This document shows positions 56,853 to 64,000 of a stretch of DNA of 64,000 nt, piece by piece. The translations under genes were made by a program, and so were the position numbers. Position 1 is the stretch's first letter. Each line of letters starts with the position of its first letter. This stretch comes from Nilaparvata lugens (taxonomy: Eukaryota; Arthropoda; Insecta; Hemiptera; Delphacidae). The notes below the pieces were generated by a model that saw only the letters and a list, made by a program, of their open reading frames with translations, was not told the origin of the DNA and made no database searches. The stretch covers positions 29,987,936 to 30,051,935 of the forward strand of contig NC_052509.1 in assembly GCF_014356525.2 (NCBI RefSeq), written 5' to 3'.

Positions 56853-58898
56853 TCATGAAGTTTTAGAAGTGCTTATTTCTTGATTTGGTGGTGGGTTATT
56901 TGCATGTTGATTTTGGGTTGCTTTTGTTGTATGTGCTACTGTGTAAGATGTATTTGTCCGGTTATGATTTTGATGTGTTTCACCTTGATTCTTGCGATCT
57001 CCATCTCGTTTGTAATTGTTCCCATTCAAGCGATCTCTGCCATCATAATATGCTCCTCTATCTTGTTGTTTACTATTGTAATATTGAGATCTATTTCTAG
57101 GATTATTTTCAAACGATTGACCTCTGCTAGTATTTTCAGGGTATTTTTGATATCGAGTGTTTGCTCCGACATTTGACATTTGATTCTCACCATTATAATT
57201 TTTTCTGAAGCTGTTGCTATTATGATGAGGAGAATGATTGGAATCTCCTGTACGGTCGTTTACCTGACTGGATTCAGAAGTAACAGATTGGATACAGTGT
57301 AAATGTTCCATTAATTCTTTGCAACTGGAAATCGAAGATACTGCTAGTGTCATGCGAACATTGTAAGGAAGCTTTTTTGTTAATATATTTGCTAATGATG
57401 TATCCGCCAAAGATTCGTCTAGTTGCGAATTCTTGCACATCATCTTAGCTACAAATTCAGTATATGACTGTCTGCCTCTATTATCATATGTGCACGATAT
57501 GATCTCTGATAGTGCGTCCATCTGCTTACGTTTACTCCAATACTGCTGCAGGAATTGGGAGATGAAGTCCTCCAAGCTATTGATATCTCGCATCCGGCTC
57601 TGGAAAAACATCAGCGGCTCGCCGAGTAATAGACTGGACAGTTGGAAGCGCCATACTAACCAAGAGGTGGGTATCAATTCCTGAATAGCTTTTATTTGAT
57701 CTATGAATGGTCTGGGTTGCATATGACGATGGGAATTATCGAATTTTCCAAGACTTTGAAAAAGTTGAGTGCCGTTTACTACTTCATTCGGTGTATACTG
57801 CATTCGACTGACTGGGATATTTTCCATGCGTGTTTCTATTCTGGAGACTCGTTCTTCATTTGCGATCCATTTATCATTCATAATTTTCTTATGTGTATTC
57901 ACTTCATCATACAATCCGGTTAGCTTCAACTGCTGTCCGCCTATAGCATTCTCCAACATGCCGTATCTCTCACTTGATTTTGCCCCCTCCTCCGCTAAAT
58001 TTGCCATACATGCCTGCACGTTACTTTGTTCCTTGACTATCTCTATTATTTTCTTATTATTTTCCTCCACTTTCGACTCTATCTCGCCCTTATTTTCTAA
58101 CACCTTTCCCATGACAGTTCCCATGATAGCGGTGCCCAGCTCCTTACCCAATACGTCCACCTGTTTTTCAACTTCCTTTGGTACGTTATCCAACCGTTCA
58201 TTTATTTGACAGGTGACGTCATCTATACGAATTTCTAACTTTTTGATAACTGCAGATTGAGTATCTATTTTTGTATCTATTATATTTCTCACTTCCTCCC
58301 TGAAGCTAGAAAATTTTTCATCCATAGTTTTGATACCTTCCTGTAGGATTTTAGTATTTTCCTCCGCTTTATCCTGGATGGCTTTAGTGTTTTCATTGAT
58401 ATCTTCTTGTATTTTTTTAGTCACTCCCTCCAAGGCTTGGCTGAGCAAGAGTTTAAATTCATTTATAGAATCGTTTGCTATGAGGTTTGTAGTATATCCG
58501 ACTGAAGAATTTAATGTTGTGTTGCGTTTTTCCAGGTTGGTGGCGGCTGGCGGTTGACTGGTCACGTCGGATGGCGATTGGGTGGCGGCACTCTCCATTC
58601 CTTCGGCGGCGCTTGGAGCGATCTGCGAAGACGCCGGTACCGGGTTGGACGCCCTCACTCCCTCATCCGGACTCTCATCGGAATTAATCGCATCAACGAC
58701 GTTATCGATCTTCGTAGAAGACAATTGGGCCAGGTTTTGCGGGTCGAAATTGATGGAGCATATGCTGCCTCCCTCTCTCTCTCGTGGGGTCTCCGCTGCA
58801 TGGTCCTGTGGTTGTTGATTGGCCGGTGTCGTAGCTACATAGTTTTGGGGGTGGTCGCTGAAGTAGGAGATTTGCGAGTTAGCTGGCGACTGGTTCAT
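56853..58898 (-). CDS. gag: Gypsy Gag polyprotein (681 aa)
   Basis: ATG at 58898 lies in a strong context (GTCACCATGA). Residues 1-130 are Ser/Pro/Gln-rich and probably disordered. About 150-370 is a long Lys/Glu-rich coiled coil. About 400-560 resembles the retrotransposon Gag capsid domain (LVWRFQLSSLLLGEPLMFFQ, FISQFLQQYWSKRKQ). The last 110 residues are Asn/Gln/Arg-rich and basic, and no CCHC zinc knuckle is visible. RNA binding is presumably through this basic tail. It ends at TGA 56855-56853. The long coiled coil makes it longer than many insect Gags. Confidence 0.9.
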   Translation of the reverse strand: MNQSPANSQISYFSDHPQNYVATTPANQQPQDHAAETPREREGGSICSINFDPQNLAQLSSTKIDNVVDAINSDESPDEGVRASNPVPASSQIAPSAAEGMESAATQSPSDVTSQPPAATNLEKRNTTLNSSVGYTTNLIANDSINEFKLLLSQALEGVTKKIQEDINENTKAIQDKAEENTKILQEGIKTMDEKFSSFREEVRNIIDTKIDTQSAVIKKLEIRIDDVTCQINERLDNVPKEVEKQVDVLGKELGTAIMGTVMGKVLENKGEIESKVEENNKKIIEIVKEQSNVQACMANLAEEGAKSSERYGMLENAIGGQQLKLTGLYDEVNTHKKIMNDKWIANEERVSRIETRMENIPVSRMQYTPNEVVNGTQLFQSLGKFDNSHRHMQPRPFIDQIKAIQELIPTSWLVWRFQLSSLLLGEPLMFFQSRMRDINSLEDFISQFLQQYWSKRKQMDALSEIISCTYDNRGRQSYTEFVAKMMCKNSQLDESLADTSLANILTKKLPYNVRMTLAVSSISSCKELMEHLHCIQSVTSESSQVNDRTGDSNHSPHHNSNSFRKNYNGENQMSNVGANTRYQKYPENTSRGQSFENNPRNRSQYYNSKQQDRGAYYDGRDRLNGNNYKRDGDRKNQGETHQNHNRTNTSYTVAHTTKATQNQHANNPPPNQEISTSKTS

Positions 58899-59494
58899 GG
58901 TGACGTTATTATGGAATACTTCGAGTAAATAGCCAAGTGTGTTGCCAAGTCTCAGGAATATTAAAATGGATTCAGTGATAGTGCCTATTCTGGATAAAAT
59001 TGTGTGGTGTTAAAAATTTCAAGTGTCATGTACATATATTACAAAAAGACCTTCGAGTGCTACAGGTACGCTTATCAACATAGACAGATTACGCTAATAT
59101 AGTTCTTAAAATTTTAGGTAGGGTTTTATCTTCCTTACTAGTAGCTATGTGATTATATTTCAAATAATCTATACCCCTGGTCAGCATACAATATCTAGAT
59201 TCAAAAAATCAAAATCAAAATTTTACTATAGACTTTTATGGAAATTTCCATCCAATTTTTCTCTATTATGAGAATTATGTTATCAAACTCGTGTGATACA
59301 GTTTGTCTGTATTTATGCAGCTTGAAAAATTTTAATTTGTAGAGCAACTCAATTATTTTAGACAGAAACTTACAATAGATCATCAGATATATCTTGTCGA
59401 ATCGACTTCAGATTATACTTCTTGCAGTTTTCAGTTTTATCAATAATTTTATGAATCATTGATAGTGAGATTGAGTAGGTAAGCTTTTCATCAC
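58899..59494 (-). other. Gypsy 5' leader
   Basis: About 600 nt between the primer site and the gag ATG. AT-rich with no long ORF. Packaging and splice signals would be expected here but none can be identified. Confidence 0.6.
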
Positions 59495-59512
59495 GCCCCA
59501 CGTTGGGCGCCA
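59495..59512 (-). other. Primer-binding site, tRNA-Lys1,2 type
   Basis: On the minus strand, TGGCGCCCAACGTGGGGC (18 nt) lies five bases (TAATA) after the 5' LTR. It is identical to the primer site known for tRNA-Lys1,2-primed retroelements. It fixes the direction of the element. Confidence 0.93.
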
Positions 59513-59517
59513 TATTA

Positions 59518-61805
59518 TGTGAAGTTGTTAATTGTAAATCCTTCACAGATAATACGATGTTTCTGATATTTATAAGAGCAGTCTCTAAATTCCCTCTTTT
59601 GCGAATAAATTCACAAAAAATTAAGGCCGTCCGGCTCGCAAAATTACTGGGTTCAAACCTCAGCTCTAGCTCAGTGGTAGATACATGAATTTTATAAATA
59701 CAAATAATCACCATAAGGTTCAGTGACTGGTGATTGGTAATTCTTACCGCTGCTTCTATGGAGTTCTTGAAGAATACTAATACGGAAAATAAAAGAATAT
59801 TTGATGACTGATTATCAGTAACCATGTACCACTAGAGAATAATAAGGACCAACTATAGTTGTTTCTAGTTGATTCTTAAAACGCTCGTCGTGAATACAAG
59901 TATTCACCAATATACCCTTCCAAAATTCCTTAGAACTTACAACGCCAGTTCTGGAAGCTCTCTGGATCCTTATATGATATAACTGGAACCTTATTAATAT
60001 AATTTCTTAATATACTTATTCTGGTATATGAGATGAATATCATCAAAGGATGATAAATATTGAGTGCTCTGAATAAGATTAATATCACTTGATTCAATAA
60101 TTTTAAGTGCTGCTAAATATTTGTTGATATTAAAACAGCTCAAACTGTATGTCACGAGATGAACTAGGATAAAATAAATTTCTACGATTTGTATGCTGAC
60201 TAAAAACACAAAATATATTCCCATAAAAAAGATATGCATAAAATATTCGATATATCTATAATTCACTTAAATAATCTATTTCTAAAATCTGAATAATTAT
60301 CACAGGCTTTACTAATATTCACAATAGTGAGTTTCAAATTCATAAATATATTATATTTAATACTGGTACTTATACTTCCAATCAATATAAAATTCTGCAA
60401 ATAAAAACCTGTTCGGTCTATAGGTTTGATATGATGTACTTTGTTCAATTGACAAAATTGTAATTAATAAATTAATATTCAAACATGAGATCTCAGGGAT
60501 TTATATGAATTCGGGCTGTGCATGGAAGTAAGCTTCCTACATATATTAAATAAATTCATAAATGTTCTTATGGACTATGTGATATTGTTCAACACGTGGT
60601 GACTTTTTATTTTAATTCAAATTAATTGGAATAGCGCTTTTTTATTAATTAATTACCCCCACTGGACGTAGAAAAAACGAGCTCGTTGAATTATCACTCA
60701 CTGAATTGAAGTTCTAGACGTTCTCGTGGATTGAATTAATTATTTCCAATAATTAATTAGGTAGGCTCCTTTTCGTCACTGCTGGGCTAACGCGTGATCC
60801 AGATTTTTATAAGTTTCTTTCGAATTAAAGCTATTTTTATGGGAATCTTTACAAATTACGAACTCCTTGACAGCACTGAGTTCACAGATAATTAACATTC
60901 AACACAAATACATTACATTTAAAAAAGGGTTTGGCTTAATAGTTCATTAAAAATTTTTAAAAGGAAGAAGAAAAAACCCTAAACTCCATGTGCATCCTCT
61001 CGGGTCGGGATCTTAAGCCAGAAGAAGGAGGTTTTCAGAAAAATTTGTCTCTTCCATGAATAATTCTGTAAGCTACTCTCTGATTGGCCTTCAATTTAAT
61101 AGACTCAATACAATTGGTTGCCTTGGGAATCAGGGCTTCCTCGGCTTTATAATAGAAAAAATTAAATAAAAAAGAATTCTTATACAAATGTATGGAGTGT
61201 TTATCTTAAATTGATTTCATAAATAAATCCTAACATGCGATGTTACTACATTCAGTCTTTATATGAGTTTTGTATACTCTTGATTTATCATGCTTTTTTA
61301 GATTATAATAAATATTTATACAAAAATAATGGGTGTTCGTATTTCTACACATCGACTTCCTTAGTATACATAATATATCCTTTATGAGTAAATTTTATAT
61401 AATTCAACCGGTCATATGGGTTGATCGAATAATCAGCTGGTTTGCTCAATATTGATTCTAATAATTATCGATTTATCCAAGATCGACTAATTCTTTTCAA
61501 AATGTAAACAAGTAACTCTAACCTCAATGTACATGCATTTTATTTTTTTTATAATCCGCCAATAATAAGTAAGCCGCTTTATAACTTTTTTGACCTTACC
61601 AATGGGTTCTTATAATTATTAAATCACAATTATACATGTTTTCTTATCATTTGTTGATAATGCTATTACTCCTAATCGCTAATAATACTTGATTTGAGTT
61701 GATTTATCCTTTGACTAGGTCTAACCTTCTTTCCAATTTTATAGTTCTATTATATTTCATTAGTTCATTTTAAAATATTTGGTGGTATTAATTTACCACG
61801 TGACA
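59518..61805 (-). repeat. 5' LTR, 2288 bp
   Basis: Almost identical to 50074-52358. Differences seen by eye include single-base changes and a few one-base indels. It would carry promoter and polyadenylation signals; none could be assigned with confidence. Confidence 0.96.
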
Positions 61806-63015
61806 TAGTTTGCCAAAACATTTTTGGATTTCTCTGATATTGATCTAGCCTTCTTCTAAAATATGATCGTTTTGTTGCTTTTAGAATGCCTGTTACATGT
61901 TGTCTGAAATTACGATCATATATCTTTAGCTCCTCATTCAAGGGATGCTTTTTGATTCTCTTGCTGATTTTATCTCTTTCACGGATCAATTTAATGAGGT
62001 CCAGGGTGATCCATGGCTTGAGTTTTTTCATTCTCGTCGACGACTGCCTAAAGGGTTTTTTTGAATTATTCAACGCCTCTGAAAAATTTTGACAAAAATT
62101 GGCTGAAAGAGTTTCAACATCCTGATTATTATTTATAATGCTGTCCCAGTCAGCCTGACACAGATTTTGGTACAGCAAAGCACGGTCGATGAATTCTCCT
62201 GCGGGATGATTCAATGTAGTTATTGGCCTGTCAGTTGTAAAGGATATTGTTAAACCAATGCTGTAATGATCCATTACATTCAACTGTAGTGTAGCCGACT
62301 TTACATCATATATGTTCTGGTACCGAAGAAAAAAGTGATCTAAACAAGTACTCGAGTCATTTGCTACTCTGGTCGGTTTTTCTATGCATTGGGTGAGACC
62401 CGCTCCTAGGAGAGTATTCATGTATATGTCAGTATCTTGAGAATAATTGCCTATTAGATCCAAGTTAAGGTCACCAGTCCATATTACGCCTACGTCTCTA
62501 TTAATGCTATTCACAAGTTGCTCTAGAGAATGGAGAAATAATTGGATATCGCTATCAAACGTGCGATAGAATGCTAATAAATTGAAGGTTTTATTGTAAA
62601 AAGTAAAATCCAGCTTGAGCCCATAAACATCACCAAGAGAAACCTGGTTAGAGATAACTGATAAACGATTACTGTAAAAAACAATGACCCCATCGGCTCT
62701 ATTGCGCTGTTTATCGGTAAAAACAACTTCATAACCCTCAATCGGCTGCACCTCCTCATCGCCTCGTAGCCAGCACTCAGACAAAACTATTATATCTATT
62801 CTGGGCAATCCATTCAAATAAATTAGGAGCTCGTCAAAATTCCTGGAAAAACTTCTTATATTAATGTGCAATATTGTAAGTTTGTCCTCGCCATTCCTGG
62901 TTGAGAAAAAAGTTTTATATTCAGAAATATTCTTCAATTCAGTACAAGGAAGAGAAAGATAGTGATTGTATTGATTATCCTCATCCTCATCCATTACACA
63001 AAAAAACACATTCAA
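61806..63015 (-). CDS. LINE ORF2, endonuclease half
   Basis: From ATG 63015 the frame is intact to the gypsy border. The endonuclease order is visible: LHINIRSFSRNFDELL, catalytic Glu in LSECWL near codon 80, DGVIVFY, a GDLN motif near codon 180, STCLDHFF and MDHYSIGL near codon 247. The linker follows to a conserved YQRNPKMFWQ at the border. Beyond the element the same frame resumes at 50073 (11,736 bp apart, a multiple of three). Confidence 0.94.
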
Positions 63016-63289
63016 TCATAGAAGAAAAAGAACAAAGATTAAAACTGAAATCAGTAATTATTCATTACCTCTGCTAGCCGCGCCAAAAAAGAAACAAAAA
63101 TGATACTAAAAAAAGAGATACTACAAATTCCTCCACCTCACAATTTACCATGTGGATTCAGAAAAAAAAACAGTCTTCCGTAATAATTAATCATTATATC
63201 TTTACTAAAATGATAATGAAAACTCAAACAATGTCTCCCACCACTTTGTGCATCACTGTACACAAATTCTCGCCAACTCAATTCAATCA

Positions 63290-64000
63290 TTAAGAAGTTT
63301 GACAGTAGCGTTCATTGATAGAAAGGCAGCCGTTAGTGAACAAGGCCTTCATCTTTCTCTTATGCATCAGATCATGAGCGTCTCCACGGCGCACAAATTT
63401 GACGATGATACCAGGTGCGGGACGGTTGTTCCTATTTTTCAACCTATGGCAAGCATCAATGGAATCCTTTGCAATGTTCATTCCCACAGATTTGCAAACT
63501 TTGATAACAGTTTCTGTCACATCCTCATTAGCCAAGGATGGAACACCGTTGATTTCCAGGGTGTTTCTTCGCGAATACTGTTCGAGATCGTCCATCTGAC
63601 ATGAGACTGCGTCCAGTCTCGTGCGAAGAGTCACATTTTCGTCGGAAAGATTTTTGATGACCACTTTTTGAGCTTCAATTACTTCAGCTTGCTTAGCCAA
63701 CATTTCACCAGTTTTATCAATCTTCTCCATACACGTACGGATGGAAGCTGATAAGTCTTCCCGCAACTGACTATTACTGCTCACAATCAACGCCTTTAGA
63801 TCTTCTAATGAAGCATTTAAGGATGCAAGTGTAATTACCGAATTATTTGCGGCTGACGCAGTGTTCACTCGCACTGGTGTCGTATCACTGTTGCTACGCT
63901 GAATTCTAAACAGTTTTTCACAACTTTCACAGGACCAACCGGAACCACTAACCAACTGATCTATCTCAGTTTGACCCAACCCGACACATTTCCCATGAAA
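63290..64000 (-). CDS. LINE ORF1, partial (PHD-like finger, coiled coil, L1-type core)
   Basis: The frame is open from the window edge to a stop at 63290. It begins with FHGKC and a C-x2-C (SCESCE), the end of a PHD-like finger. Then come a coiled coil (SLNASLEDLKALI onwards) and an L1-ORF1-like core with LEQYSRRNTLEINGVP, ACHRLK and PAPGIIVKFVRRGD. The start and first Cys pairs lie outside the window. Same architecture as ORF1 at 42882-43897 but only moderately similar, so a different family of the same group. Confidence 0.9.
   Translation of the reverse strand, partial: FHGKCVGLGQTEIDQLVSGSGWSCESCEKLFRIQRSNSDTTPVRVNTASAANNSVITLASLNASLEDLKALIVSSNSQLREDLSASIRTCMEKIDKTGEMLAKQAEVIEAQKVVIKNLSDENVTLRTRLDAVSCQMDDLEQYSRRNTLEINGVPSLANEDVTETVIKVCKSVGMNIAKDSIDACHRLKNRNNRPAPGIIVKFVRRGDAHDLMHKRKMKALFTNGCLSINERYCQTS

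Larger units (their letters stand above)
50074..61805 (-). mobile_element. Complete Ty3/gypsy LTR retrotransposon (11,732 bp)
   Basis: Minus-strand order is 5' LTR (61805-59518), Lys-type primer site, about 600-nt leader, gag, pol, about 1 kb without sense ORF, short purine run and 3' LTR (52358-50074). gag and pol are uninterrupted. The two LTRs differ at about a dozen positions by eye over 2.29 kb, so insertion is recent. There is no env. The element appears structurally complete; whether it is mobile is inference. Confidence 0.96.
50070..61809. repeat. Target-site duplication TAGT of the gypsy element
   Basis: TAGT at 50070-50073 and 61806-61809 flanks LTRs that begin TG and end CA. Removing the element and one copy restores the LINE ORF2 frame, which confirms the border to the base. 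Confidence 0.93.
61806..64000 (-). mobile_element. CR1-like LINE, 5' part (split by gypsy; runs off window)
   Basis: Carries ORF1 (open to the window edge), a spacer of about 275 nt and the endonuclease half of ORF2 up to the gypsy border. It continues at 50073 on the far side of the insertion. Confidence 0.94.

Noticed and set aside
56880..58928. Several plus-strand ORFs up to 146 codons
   Set aside because: Antisense shadows of gag; no ATG context, splice or conservation signal as seen for the 53031 ORF.

Overview
The window looks like AT-rich, TE-saturated animal DNA, most likely from an insect and possibly a hemipteran. The host guess is inference from element types: CR1-like LINEs with a PHD-finger ORF1, a Ty3/gypsy element with a Lys-type primer site, an insect-retrovirus-type env remnant, ZMYM1-like hAT and fold-back MITEs. 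No host gene can be named. A few short exon-like islands (4638, 9277, 10085, 23705, 29000) are low-confidence candidates. There are no bacterial features, rRNA or convincing tRNA genes.

Layout. Position 1-426 looks like the end of an LTR. From 440 to 6690 the DNA is AT-rich with one exon-like island. From 6697 to 8344 (minus) lies a decayed env gene, split by a 468-bp LINE tail with a perfect 9-bp target duplication. From 9 to 13 kb there are exon-like pieces, purine-rich tandem repeats and decayed coding segments. From 13.3 to 17.1 kb there is a TIR element and an internally deleted gypsy fragment. From 18 to 25 kb there are two LINE remnants, a 16-bp minisatellite and a fold-back MITE. From 25.5 to 32.6 kb there are two broken LINEs flanking a 101-bp satellite. 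From 33.9 to 39 kb there are nested fold-back elements, one with about 560-bp arms. From 39 to 43.9 kb lies a nearly complete CR1-like LINE with an extra ORF between ORF1 and ORF2. From 44.2 to 47.7 kb there is a broken gypsy fused to a ZMYM1/hAT fragment.

The right quarter is a nested insertion. A CR1-like LINE (minus strand, 64000 down to about 47695) has its 3' end in the hAT-like fragment. Its ORF2 is split by a complete young gypsy element (50074-61805, 11,732 bp) with 2.29-kb LTRs, a TAGT target duplication, an 18-nt Lys-type primer site, and intact gag and pol. Insertion plus duplication is 11,736 bp, a multiple of 3, and the LINE frame resumes exactly across it.

The most interesting unexplained signal is in this gypsy element, between pol and the 3' LTR where env would be expected. 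On the strand opposite gag-pol there is an ATG-initiated small ORF ending at a GTAAGT donor, with a 101-nt intron ending in a pyrimidine-rich CAG. The diverged gypsy fragment at 15 kb keeps the ATG, donor and acceptor at almost the same spacing. It may be an antisense spliced small gene of this family.
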